A stretch of DNA of 24,007 nt, taken from the IMG/VR virus record IMGVR_UViG_3300034198_014928, positions 1-24,007 of that record; one strand, written 5' to 3'. Made by a program: the position numbers and the translations under genes. Below, one piece after another: positions 12,758-20,598 of the stretch (the stretch's first letter is position 1; every line of letters begins with the position of its first letter). The DNA is from a virus. The notes under the pieces are model-generated. The model was not told the origin of the DNA. It made no database searches and saw only the letters and a program-made list of their open reading frames with translations.

Positions 12758-13971
12758 TGTGCAGCATCTTCGGCGCCTTCGGTGAGCACGTGAACCGGAA
12801 CGCCCTGGCGATCATTCGCTGCCAGGCAATGGACCGGGGGCGTGACGGGGGGCGACAGGAAACTTTCACCCTGGGTCGTCGCAAGGCAATGATCGGTCAC
12901 TGGCGTGCCACCCCAGCAACGGAGGCCACCGGTGCGCTGAGCCAGCCCTATGGGGGCATCGTGCACAACGGCACCATCGCCAATGACGTGGAGCTGGGCA
13001 ACCCGGCCGGGGCGGTGGACAGCATGGTGCTGGAGCATGTGCTGGATCGCAGCAACCTCAAGTCCCTGGTGCAGAGCCTGGGGCAGGTGCGGGGGAGCTA
13101 CGCGATGGCAGTGGTAGGCGACGACAGCTTGTTTCTGGCGACCAACTACAAGCCGATCTACCTGCTACGCCTGGTCGATGCGTTCTACTTCAGCAGCATG
13201 GAGCGCCACCTGCTGCCCCTATGCGTCACGGGGGTGCGGCCGCAACGCCTGCAGCCCTACAGCGCGATCGACCTGGTGACGCTTGAGGTGGCCAACATCC
13301 CGCGGGAGGACAGCCGGCGGGCGCTGGCAATCTGCAGCTCTGGCCTGGACAGCACGACCGCGGCGTATCAGCTGCGGGCCGAGGGCTGGGACGTAACGCT
13401 CCTTCATTTCACCTACGGCTGCCGGGCAGAAACACGGGAGGTGCAGCGCATCCGGCAGATCGGTGAGCGCATGGGGGCCCCGGTGGTGGTGCTGCCCATC
13501 GACTACAGCCAGTTCCGTGGGCAGAGCCCGCTGTTTGGCGACCAGGTAATTGCCAGTGGCGCTGCAGGGGCCGAGTTTGCCCATGAATGGGTGCCAGCTC
13601 GAAACCTGGTGTTGATCGCCCATGCAGTCGCATACGCCGAGGCCAATGGGTTCGGCGCGGTGGCACTGGGGAACAACCTGGAGGAGGGCGGCGCCTACCC
13701 CGACAACGAGGAGGAGTTCACGCACCTGCTGGACCAGGTGCTGGACTACGCCGTGCACGATGGCGGCCGGGTGCGGCTGCTGGCGCCGGTGGGCAAGCTC
13801 ATGAAGCACGAAATCGTCGAGCTGGGGCTCAAGCTGGGGGTGCCCTACGAGCTGACCTGGTCTTGCTACCGGGCCGGCGAGGTGCATTGCGGCAACTGCG
13901 GCCCCTGCTTCATGCGCCGCGAAGCCTTCCGGCGCAATGGCGTCACAGATCCCACAGAGTACGAGGCATGA
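12757..13971 (+). CDS. queC: Gat-QueC fusion: class II glutamine amidotransferase plus preQ0 synthase
   Basis: This 404-residue protein joins two enzymes. Residues 1-180 are a class II glutamine amidotransferase, with the nucleophile Cys2 right after the start (MCSIFGAFG) and the glutamine-binding HNGTIAN (70-76). Residues 188-404 are QueC: PP-loop SSGLDST (194-200), VPARN (279-283) and a zinc site of Cys370, 378, 381 and 384 ending CGPCFMRREAF. QueC makes preQ0 from CDG using ATP and ammonia. The added amidotransferase is known from archaea and from phages such as 9g, where it is tied to archaeosine-type G+ formation. The start overlaps the dpdA stop as TGATG, and the stop overlaps folE. Confidence 0.95.
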   Translation: MCSIFGAFGEHVNRNALAIIRCQAMDRGRDGGRQETFTLGRRKAMIGHWRATPATEATGALSQPYGGIVHNGTIANDVELGNPAGAVDSMVLEHVLDRSNLKSLVQSLGQVRGSYAMAVVGDDSLFLATNYKPIYLLRLVDAFYFSSMERHLLPLCVTGVRPQRLQPYSAIDLVTLEVANIPREDSRRALAICSSGLDSTTAAYQLRAEGWDVTLLHFTYGCRAETREVQRIRQIGERMGAPVVVLPIDYSQFRGQSPLFGDQVIASGAAGAEFAHEWVPARNLVLIAHAVAYAEANGFGAVALGNNLEEGGAYPDNEEEFTHLLDQVLDYAVHDGGRVRLLAPVGKLMKHEIVELGLKLGVPYELTWSCYRAGEVHCGNCGPCFMRREAFRRNGVTDPTEYEA

Positions 13972-14639
13972 CCGACTCCATTTCCGAGATCATCCGGGGG
14001 CGCCTACAGGCTGCCGGTGCACCCTTCCACGCCAACGACAACATCGCGGAGCACCTGCTCCCGGGCGAGCTCGAGCTGCTGCAGCTGGAGGTTGAGCAGC
14101 GGGTCGAGGCCATGCTGCGCAGCCTGGTGATCGACACCGACAACGATCACAACACTCAGGGCACCGCCAGGCGGGTGGCCAAGATGTTCTTGAGGGAGGT
14201 GTTCGCAGGCCGCTACCACGAGCCCCCATCGATCACCGACTTCCCAAACGCCAAAGAGCTTGACCAGATCTACTCTGTGGGACCGATCACGGTGCGCAGC
14301 GCCTGCAGCCACCACCTCGTCCCCATCCTGGGGAGGTGCTGGGTTGGCATCAAGCCCAGCGATCGGGTGATCGGGCTGTCGAAGTTTAACCGCCTTGCCG
14401 AGTGGGTCTTCAGCCGCCCTCACATCCAAGAGGAAGCGGTCATGATCCTGGCGGACGAGATCGAACGGCTGGTCAACCCTGCCGGCGTCATTGTGATCGT
14501 CCAGGCTCAGCACTACTGCATGAAATGGCGGGGGGTGCGAGAGCCCGACACCAGCATGGTGACGAGCGTTGTGCGGGGTGAGTTCCGCGACGACCCCCAC
14601 ATGAAAGCCGAGTTCCTTCAGCTCATCGGGCTCAAATGA
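13968..14639 (+). CDS. folE: GTP cyclohydrolase I
   Basis: This enzyme opens the pathway, converting GTP to dihydroneopterin triphosphate. The ATG at 13968 overlaps the gat-queC stop as ATGA; the same frame is open far upstream, but those residues are antisense-like filler over queC. In 223 residues it has the type IA zinc site, Cys113-x-His115-His116 in TVRSACSHHLVPI and Cys184 in AQHYCMKWRGVREP, plus the active-site GLSKFNRLAEWVFSRPHIQEEA. Length is normal. A phage copy avoids dependence on host folate flux. FolE zinc enzymes are replaced under Zur control in many bacteria, which bears on the Fur-like site upstream. Confidence 0.95.
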   Translation: MTDSISEIIRGRLQAAGAPFHANDNIAEHLLPGELELLQLEVEQRVEAMLRSLVIDTDNDHNTQGTARRVAKMFLREVFAGRYHEPPSITDFPNAKELDQIYSVGPITVRSACSHHLVPILGRCWVGIKPSDRVIGLSKFNRLAEWVFSRPHIQEEAVMILADEIERLVNPAGVIVIVQAQHYCMKWRGVREPDTSMVTSVVRGEFRDDPHMKAEFLQLIGLK

Positions 14640-15085
14640 CCTACGCCAGCACGAAGACATGGGGCCACGACATCGGCCTCAGCGCCTGCTTCAGGCAGTG
14701 GCGCAGCACTCACAGCCACTGCCGGTTCTTGCACGGCTACGCCCTGGCGGTGCGGCTGGAGTTTGAGGCGGCCACGCTGGACGACCGGAACTGGGTCGTG
14801 GACTTCGGTGGCCTGAAGGATCTGAAGCGCCAGCTGGAGGCCACTTTCGACCACAAGACGGTCGTTGCCCAGGATGACCCCGAGCTGGACTGGTTCCAAG
14901 AGGGGCAGCGCCGGGGCCTGCTGGACCTGGTGATTGTCGAGGCCGTGGGCTGCGAGCGGTTTGCTGAGCTGGTTTGGAACATGGGGCGGGTCTGGCTGCA
15001 AGAGCAAGGCCTGGCGTCCAGGATCAGGCTGGCCATGGTCGAGGTACGGGAGCACGGCGCCAACTCCGCCATCTACCGACCGTGA
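14636..15085 (+). CDS. queD: QueD-family 6-carboxytetrahydropterin synthase, variant metal site
   Basis: It should convert dihydroneopterin triphosphate to 6-carboxytetrahydropterin. In 149 residues it keeps the catalytic Cys29, the LHG His33, WVVDFGGLKDLKRQLE, the FDHK catalytic Asp-His and the late EVREHGANSAIY. Aligned by eye with the E. coli enzyme (AAH, then C, then LHGH), the first and third zinc His become Cys18 (LSAC) and Tyr35 (LHGY). I recall a proteobacterial and phage QueD-like group with the same LS.CFRQW and LHGYAL motifs, so this is probably a subfamily feature, not decay. It is coupled by ATGA to folE and by GTGA to the next gene. Confidence 0.9.
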   Translation: MTYASTKTWGHDIGLSACFRQWRSTHSHCRFLHGYALAVRLEFEAATLDDRNWVVDFGGLKDLKRQLEATFDHKTVVAQDDPELDWFQEGQRRGLLDLVIVEAVGCERFAELVWNMGRVWLQEQGLASRIRLAMVEVREHGANSAIYRP

Positions 15086-15462
15086 GAGTGCTCACCTGGG
15101 ACGAGTTCGATGCCGCGGTGGCCAAGATCGCGGCGAGGGTAGGGGGCAAGGTGACAGGGGTCTACGGGCTGCCCCGCGGGGGCCTGCCGCTGGCGGTGGC
15201 ACTCAGTCACCGCCTGGGGGTGCCCATGCTGCAGGCGCCAGAACCCGGCGCCCTGGTCGTGGACGACGTCTACGAAACCGGCCGGACCCTTGCCCCCTTC
15301 CGTGACGCCCCTTGGCTCGTGGCCGTCTGGATCAGCAAGGCCGAGCCAGCATGGTGGCAGGCGGCCGAGGTGGTCTCCAGCCGCGAATGGCTGGTGTTCC
15401 CTTGGGAGAACCCTGCCACTGCCCACAACGATGAGGAGACCTACCGTGCTTCGCGTGAATGA
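15082..15462 (+). CDS. Type I phosphoribosyltransferase inside the deazaguanine cassette
   Basis: The GTG at 15082 overlaps the queD stop as GTGA and gives 126 residues. The PRPP-binding signature is clear: ALVVDDVYETGRTL (VVDD..xTG.T), preceded by GVYGLPRGGLPLAVALSHRLG, and the C-terminal WLVFPWE seen in xanthine/guanine-type enzymes. It would join a purine-like base to ribose 5-phosphate. Its role here is open: turning the free preQ0 or G+ base into a nucleotide, or salvaging the guanine that DpdA releases from DNA. It overlaps queE by 17 bases and so is part of the operon. Confidence 0.88.
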   Translation: MRVLTWDEFDAAVAKIAARVGGKVTGVYGLPRGGLPLAVALSHRLGVPMLQAPEPGALVVDDVYETGRTLAPFRDAPWLVAVWISKAEPAWWQAAEVVSSREWLVFPWENPATAHNDEETYRASRE

Positions 15463-16099
15463 GATGTTTCCCACCATCCAGGGGGAAGCGGGCTACACCG
15501 GGACGCCAAGCGTCTTCATCCGGCTGCAGGGGTGCCCGGTGGGCTGCAGCTGGTGCGACACGAAACACACCTGGGGCACAAACCCCCGACATGAGGTGTC
15601 GATTGCGGAGATGCTGGCCAAGGTGGACAACGCCCCAACATGGGCATCGATGAACGACCAGCAGGTGATCGAAGCGGCGCAGGCGATGAAGCGCCGGCAC
15701 TTTGTTATCACCGGCGGCGAGCCCTGCACCTACGACCTCTTCTTGCTCTCCGCTGGCCTTGTCACGCTGGGGTCTGTGCAGGTGGAGACAAGCGGCACCC
15801 ATGAGGTTCGTGTTGCGCCTGGCACCTGGGTCACAGTCAGCCCGAAGGTGGGCATGGCCGGGGGCCTGGAGGTGCGCCAGGACGCAATGGAGCGGGCCAA
15901 CGAGATCAAGATGCCGGTGGCCGAGCAGGGGGACATTGACCGCCTGCGGCAGCTGCTGGAGAAAACGGGGGTGCGCAAATCGGTCTGGCTGCAACCGGTG
16001 AGCCAGGGCGAGGCCGCGACAGAGTTGTGCATGGCAACATGTGCCCGCTACGGATGGCGCCTTAGCCTCCAGACCCACAAGTACGCCGGGCTCCGGTGA
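15446..16099 (+). CDS. queE: 7-carboxy-7-deazaguanine synthase (radical SAM)
   Basis: This enzyme converts 6-carboxytetrahydropterin to 7-carboxy-7-deazaguanine. I start it at the GTG at 15446, with GAGGAG at 15433-15438 seven bases before, giving 217 residues that begin MLRVNEMFPTIQGEAGYTG, the standard QueE opening. The radical SAM cluster is C30-x3-C34-x2-C37 in GCPVGCSWCDTKHTW, and GGEP follows at 90-93. Length is typical. It is the last gene of the cassette, ending four bases before the terminase small subunit start, so modification and packaging genes may share a transcript. Confidence 0.95.
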   Translation: MLRVNEMFPTIQGEAGYTGTPSVFIRLQGCPVGCSWCDTKHTWGTNPRHEVSIAEMLAKVDNAPTWASMNDQQVIEAAQAMKRRHFVITGGEPCTYDLFLLSAGLVTLGSVQVETSGTHEVRVAPGTWVTVSPKVGMAGGLEVRQDAMERANEIKMPVAEQGDIDRLRQLLEKTGVRKSVWLQPVSQGEAATELCMATCARYGWRLSLQTHKYAGLR

Positions 16100-16103
16100 A
16101 TGA

Positions 16104-16595
16104 ATGAATGCCGCCCAGTACGCCAGGCACCGCGGAATCTCCAAGGTTCAGGTCGGGAAATACATTGCCGAAGGCAAGATCACGGCCCGGCGGGTGGGGC
16201 GCAGCTGGGACATTGATGCAGATGTGGCAGACCGCGAGCTGGAGGCCAGCCGGTCGCCTGATCGTGGGGGGCGCAACGGTGGCCCTGACGGGTTGGGCGG
16301 CGGCGTGCCGAACGCCGGCGTCAGCTTTGCCCATGCCAGGGCCGTCCGTGAGCAGTATGCGGCCCGCATTCTGCGCCTGGAGTTTGAGCAGCGCAGCGGC
16401 CGACTGGTCGAGAAGAACGAGCTCAAGCTCCGACTGGCGAAGCTGCACCTGGCAGCCCGGGACAACCTGCGCTCGATTCCCGATCGAGTGGCTCCGGTGG
16501 TGGCCGCCGAGACGGACCCGGCCAAGATTCACGCCCTTCTGCTAAAAGAGATCGGCCAGGCGCTGGAGGGCCTGCAGGGATTTGACTGGCGTTGA
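16104..16595 (+). CDS. Terminase small subunit, Nu1-like
   Basis: This 163-residue protein probably recognises the packaging site in phage DNA. Residues 1-50 carry a winged helix-turn-helix like lambda Nu1 (YARHRGISKVQVGKYIAEGKI then RRVGRSWDID). A Gly/Asn-rich linker (50-70) leads to a long charged helix (ARAVREQYAARILRLEFEQRSGRLV) and a terminal domain (KIHALLLKEIGQALEGL), as in other Nu1-type proteins. It overlaps the large terminase gene by 14 bases, the expected order. The run TGAATGAATGAATG at its start offers three ATGs; only the one at 16104 reads this frame. Confidence 0.88.
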   Translation: MNAAQYARHRGISKVQVGKYIAEGKITARRVGRSWDIDADVADRELEASRSPDRGGRNGGPDGLGGGVPNAGVSFAHARAVREQYAARILRLEFEQRSGRLVEKNELKLRLAKLHLAARDNLRSIPDRVAPVVAAETDPAKIHALLLKEIGQALEGLQGFDWR

Positions 16596-18456
16596 CGAGC
16601 TGCTGCTGGCGTGCATCGAGGCCCTGCAGTTCGAAGCAGAGCTGACCGTTAGCGAGTGGGCGGACACGCACCGTGTCCTCAGCGGCAGAGCCAGCAGCGA
16701 GCCGGGGCCCTGGCGAACGGACCGCACGCCATACCTGCGCGAGCCGATGGACTGCCTGAGCACCACGAGCCCGGTTCAGCGGGTGGTGCTGCAGTTTGGG
16801 GCGCAGCTGGGCAAGACCGAGAGCGGCGCAAACTGGCTGGGCTACGTCATCCACCACGCGCCGGGCCCGATGCTGATGGTGCAGCCGACCGTGGACATGG
16901 CCAAGCGCCTGTCGAAGCAGCGGCTCGAAAGCCTCATCACTGAAACGTCGGTCTTGAGCGAGTTAATTGCACCGGCAAGAAGTAGAGATTCGGGAAACAC
17001 AATGTTTTCTAAAGAGTTTCCGGGAGGTATAATGATCCTCACCGGTGCAAACTCTGCAACGGGCTTGCGTTCTTCTCCGTGTCGTTACATCTTCCTCGAT
17101 GAGGTCGATGCGTTTCCTCACGACGTGGACGGCGAGGGCGACCCCGTGACCTTGGCCGAGAGGCGGAGCACGACCTTCAGCCGGCGGAAGATCCTGATGA
17201 CATCCACTCCCACCATCAAGGATCTGAGCCGCATTGAGACGGAGTACCTGCTCAGCGATCAGCGGCGGTTCTTCGTGCCCTGCCCCTGCTGTGGTCACCC
17301 TCAGTGGCTGCAGTGGGGGCAGATGAAGTGGGAAAACAACGAGCCCGAGACGGCCCAGTACGAGTGCGAAAGCTGCCGCGAGCGGTTCAGCGAACAGCAC
17401 AAGACCGCCATGCTGGCCCGCGGGCAGTGGCTGCCCACCGCACCGGGCGATGGTGGCAAGACGGCAGGCTTTCACTTGAGCAGCCTCTACAGCCCACTGG
17501 GGTGGAAAAGCTGGCCCGAGATTGTCGAGGACTTCCTCAAGAGCAAGGGCGACGCGCCGCGGCTGAAGACCTGGGTCAACACCGTGCTCGCTGAAACTTG
17601 GGAAGAGGACTACGCGGCCAAGGTTGGCGCCGACACCCTGCTGGAGCGGGTCGAGTTCTACGAACCGCAGGTTGTGCCCGAGCGGGCGGTGGCGGTCACC
17701 GCAGGGGTGGACGTGCAAGACAATCGCCTGGCGGTGAGCGTCTGGGCCTGGGGACGCGAGGAGGAGGGGTGGCTCATCGATCACCAGGAGATCTACGGCG
17801 ACCCGGCAACCCCGCACCTCTGGAAGCAGCTGGACGAGCTGCTGCTGCGCCCCTTCAACCACGAGATTGGCCAGCCCCTGCGGCCCGACGTGGTGGCAAT
17901 CGATTCAGGGGGGCATTTTACAGCAGAGGTCTATCAATACGCGAGGGAACGGCAGGGCAAGGGCGTCATCGCCATCAAGGGCCAGAGCCAGCGGGGCAAA
18001 CCGCCCCTCGGCAAGCCGACCAAGGTGGACATCAACTGGCGTGGCCGTGCGCTAAAGAAGGGCGCCGAGGTGTTCCCAGTGGGCGGCGACACCATCAAGA
18101 ACACCCTGTTTGCCAGGCTGCGCCACAACGACCCGGGCCCTGGGTTTCTGCACTTCCACCACAAGCTCGACGGCTCTTACTTCGATCAGCTGACGGCAGA
18201 GAAGCAGGTGGTGCGGTTCGTCAAGGGTTTTCCTCACCGCGAGTGGGTGAAGAAACCCTCGGCCCGCAACGAGGCTCTGGACTGCATGGTCTACGCCTAT
18301 GCGGCTCTGCACCGGCTCTATCAGCGCTACGACCGGCGCACGATCTGGGATCAGCTGGAGAAGCGGGCGGAGCCTGCTGCAGCAGAGCAGGGCGGCATCG
18401 CGCCGCTAAGATCCAAGAAGCCGGCCCAGGGCCGCAACTTTGCGACGAGCTGGTGA
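16582..18456 (+). CDS. Terminase large subunit, lambda GpA family
   Basis: This 624-residue motor and nuclease cuts concatemers and pumps DNA into the prohead. The start is a TTG at 16582; GGAGGG lies upstream and conserved sequence (SEWADTHRVLSGRASSEPGPWRT) begins too early for a later start. Motifs: Walker A-like GAQLGKTESG (73-82), Walker B YIFLDEVDAF (169-178), TSTPT coupling motif (207-211), a zinc knuckle CPCCGHP and CESCRERF, and RNase H-like nuclease blocks GVDVQDNRLAVSVWAWG, VAIDSGGHFT and the late NEALDCMVYAYAA. Length matches GpA. Codons for residues 128-165 differ in base composition from the rest (see finding). Confidence 0.97.
   Translation: MTGVDELLLACIEALQFEAELTVSEWADTHRVLSGRASSEPGPWRTDRTPYLREPMDCLSTTSPVQRVVLQFGAQLGKTESGANWLGYVIHHAPGPMLMVQPTVDMAKRLSKQRLESLITETSVLSELIAPARSRDSGNTMFSKEFPGGIMILTGANSATGLRSSPCRYIFLDEVDAFPHDVDGEGDPVTLAERRSTTFSRRKILMTSTPTIKDLSRIETEYLLSDQRRFFVPCPCCGHPQWLQWGQMKWENNEPETAQYECESCRERFSEQHKTAMLARGQWLPTAPGDGGKTAGFHLSSLYSPLGWKSWPEIVEDFLKSKGDAPRLKTWVNTVLAETWEEDYAAKVGADTLLERVEFYEPQVVPERAVAVTAGVDVQDNRLAVSVWAWGREEEGWLIDHQEIYGDPATPHLWKQLDELLLRPFNHEIGQPLRPDVVAIDSGGHFTAEVYQYARERQGKGVIAIKGQSQRGKPPLGKPTKVDINWRGRALKKGAEVFPVGGDTIKNTLFARLRHNDPGPGFLHFHHKLDGSYFDQLTAEKQVVRFVKGFPHREWVKKPSARNEALDCMVYAYAALHRLYQRYDRRTIWDQLEKRAEPAAAEQGGIAPLRSKKPAQGRNFATSW
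16960..17090. other. Low-GC segment inside the large terminase gene
   Basis: Bases 16981-17040 are 24/60 G+C (40 percent), against clearly higher values in the flanking gene. In frame, the segment uses AGT, AGA, ACA, TCT, AAA, GGA and ATA, codons that are rare around it. It lies just before the Walker B motif. It may mark a recombination or conversion tract. It also contains GGAGG followed by TATAATG, which looks like regulatory sequence by chance. Confidence 0.5.
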
Positions 18457-18460
18457 CGCC

Positions 18461-19078
18461 GTGACCATCCCGAGCACGATCAGGGCAGGCGACACGGTTC
18501 AGTGGGTCGATGGCTCGTCCGAGGATCTGCTGGGCAACCCCATCACCAGCACCACGCACTCGCTGACGTACTACCTGCGCACGAACACAAGCGCCGAAGG
18601 GGCCACGGTGTCAGGGGTGGCGCAGGGAACAGGCTGGAAGCTGACCCTATCGGCCGCCACGTCGGCCACGCTCGACACTGGTCAGTGGTACTGGCAGGCG
18701 GTGGCCACCGCCAACGCAGACCAGGCCAAGACAACCGTGGGGTCTGGTCAGCTCACCGTCCTGGCAAGCCTGGGTTACACCGGCACGCCGGCCGCCTTTG
18801 ATGGTCGCAGCCAGGCGCAGAAAGACCTGGACGCCGTGACGGCAGCCATCCGGTCTCTCATGGCAGGTGGCGCCGTTCAGGAGTACCGGATCGGCGGGCG
18901 CAGCCTGCGCCGCTACAACCTGAGCGACCTGCTGGTGCTCCAGGGCCAGCTCAAAGCCGATGTCGTGCGCGAGCAGAAGGCCAACCTCATCGCCAACGGG
19001 CTGGGCAACCCTCATTCCGTCTTCGTGCGCTTTGGCCCGAGGGTCAACGACTACCCTTTCCGCAACGGTAGAGGCTGA
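18461..19078 (+). CDS. Head-tail joining protein, gpW-like C-terminus with beta-rich N-terminus
   Basis: The GTG at 18461, four bases after the terminase stop, is preferred to a TTG at 18440 that would overlap the terminase end. In 205 residues the first 110 are Ser/Thr-rich and beta-like (IRAGDTVQWVDGSSEDLLG, LTYYLRTNTSAEGATVSG, GQWYWQAVATANADQ), resembling an immunoglobulin-like or decoration domain. Residues 115-205 hold AFDGRSQAQKDLDAVTAAIR and EYRIGGRSLRRYNLSDLLVLQGQLKADVVREQ, a pattern similar to lambda gpW, which sits between terminase and portal and closes the filled head. The position here is exactly that of gpW. Confidence 0.65.
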   Translation: MTIPSTIRAGDTVQWVDGSSEDLLGNPITSTTHSLTYYLRTNTSAEGATVSGVAQGTGWKLTLSAATSATLDTGQWYWQAVATANADQAKTTVGSGQLTVLASLGYTGTPAAFDGRSQAQKDLDAVTAAIRSLMAGGAVQEYRIGGRSLRRYNLSDLLVLQGQLKADVVREQKANLIANGLGNPHSVFVRFGPRVNDYPFRNGRG

Positions 19079-20598
19079 TGGGACTTCGCACTCGCGTCAT
19101 GAGGGCCATGGGCTTCGGCCGCAGGGCACCGCAGACGGGGCGGCGCCGGCAGGGCCTGCGCATGTACGCCGGGGCCCGCCTTACGCGCCTCACGGCGGAC
19201 TGGTTCAGCCGCTGGAGCAGCGCCGACGCGGAGATCAAGACGAGCCTGCGGCTGCTGCGCGATCGCTCGCGCCAGCTGGTGCGCGACAACCCCTACGCCA
19301 GGCAGGCCAAGCGCACCACGCAGATCAACGTGATCGGCCAAGGCGTGAAGATGCAGGCGCAGGTGATGCAGCTGCGGGGGCAGAGGCGCGACGATCGCCT
19401 CAACGCCATGATCGAGGCCGGCTGGGAGCGCTGGTGCCGAAAGGACAGCTGCGATGTCGCCGGGCGCAACAGCTTCTTCATGATGGAGCTGCTGGCAGCC
19501 GGTGCCCTGCCGGAGTCAGGTGAGGTGCTGTTCCGCATCGTGCGCCGGCCCTTTGGACGGAGCCGGGTGCCCCTGGCACTGGAAATCCTTGAGTCCGACA
19601 TGCTGGACGAGAACTGGCAGGGCTCGACCCTGGCAGCCGGCAATCAGTGGCGCATGGGGGTTGAGATCGACACCTGGGGGCGCCCGGTGCGCTATGCCTT
19701 CTACAAGAAGCACCCCGGTGATTTTGGCTTCGTCAATGCCCGCCAGGACGATGGCCTGCGGGACTTCATCGACGCCCGGGACATCATTCACCTCTACCTT
19801 CCCGAGCGCCCCGCTCAGACAAGGGGCGTCCCCTGGTTTGCGTCGGTGATGGATGACCTGCACCAGCTGGAGGGCTACGAGCAAGCGGCTGTCGTGCGAG
19901 CACGAGCAGCAAGCTCGCTCATGGGTTTCATCACCTCGCCCGAAGGGGAACTGCAGGGTGATGACGTAGAAGGCCAGCAGCGGGTCAACGAGTTTGAGCC
20001 TGGGGTCTTTCGCTACCTCAACCCCGGCGAAACGGTTTCGGTGCCTCAGATGAGTGCACCGGATGCTCAATACGAAATGTTTGTGCGCTCCAAGGCTCGC
20101 CGGTTTGCCAGCGGCTTCGGTTGCTCGTTTGAAACAGTCAGCCGCGATTTCTCGACCACCAACTACAGCAGCAGCCGGCTCAGCCTGCTGGAGGATCGTG
20201 AGCACTGGCGCATGATCCAGGCCTATCTGATCGAGAACTTCCACCAGCGGGTCTACGAGGAGTGGCTGCTGGCAGCTGTGCTATCTGGCGAGCTGCAGCT
20301 GCCCGACTACGAGCTGCGCCCCGAGCGGTACGAGACGCCACGCTGGCAGCCCCGCGGCTGGAGCTGGGTTGATCCTCTCAAAGAAGTGCAGGCCTACCGC
20401 GAGGCAGAGGCTGCCGGCTACCTCACCAAGAGCCAGATCATTGCCCAGCTGGGCGGCGACATGGAGGACAATTTCCAGCAGCTGGCCCGCGAGCAGCAGC
20501 TGGCCGGGCAGCTCGACCTCAAGCTGGACGCGGACAAGCAGGGCACCCCAACCTCGCCACCGGCCGAGGACGCTCCGCCGCAGGATGCCCAGGCATGA
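19078..20598 (+). CDS. Portal protein, lambda gpB family
   Basis: This 506-residue protein forms the dodecameric ring at the head vertex through which DNA is packaged and ejected. The start overlaps the previous stop as TGATG. Lambda-type features are present: a basic N-terminus (TRVMRAMGFGRRAP), LVRDNPYARQAKRTTQINVIG (about 64-84), a central SGEVLFRIVRRPFGRSRVPLALEILE, IIHLYLPERPAQTRGVPWFA, and a late FETVSRDFSTTNYSSSRLSL. Length is close to that of lambda gpB. It lies between the gpW-like protein and the protease/capsid fusion, the usual order. Confidence 0.95.
   Translation: MGLRTRVMRAMGFGRRAPQTGRRRQGLRMYAGARLTRLTADWFSRWSSADAEIKTSLRLLRDRSRQLVRDNPYARQAKRTTQINVIGQGVKMQAQVMQLRGQRRDDRLNAMIEAGWERWCRKDSCDVAGRNSFFMMELLAAGALPESGEVLFRIVRRPFGRSRVPLALEILESDMLDENWQGSTLAAGNQWRMGVEIDTWGRPVRYAFYKKHPGDFGFVNARQDDGLRDFIDARDIIHLYLPERPAQTRGVPWFASVMDDLHQLEGYEQAAVVRARAASSLMGFITSPEGELQGDDVEGQQRVNEFEPGVFRYLNPGETVSVPQMSAPDAQYEMFVRSKARRFASGFGCSFETVSRDFSTTNYSSSRLSLLEDREHWRMIQAYLIENFHQRVYEEWLLAAVLSGELQLPDYELRPERYETPRWQPRGWSWVDPLKEVQAYREAEAAGYLTKSQIIAQLGGDMEDNFQQLAREQQLAGQLDLKLDADKQGTPTSPPAEDAPPQDAQA

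Noticed and set aside
16097-16110. TGAA tandem repeat at the queE-terminase junction as a slippage or frameshift site
   Set aside because: It is just a stop codon and overlapping start codons. Both genes read correctly without any frameshift.
17598-18464. 288-codon plus-strand frame overlapping the large terminase
   Set aside because: It runs in another frame over the terminase nuclease domain and has an Arg/Gly/Ala composition with no motif.
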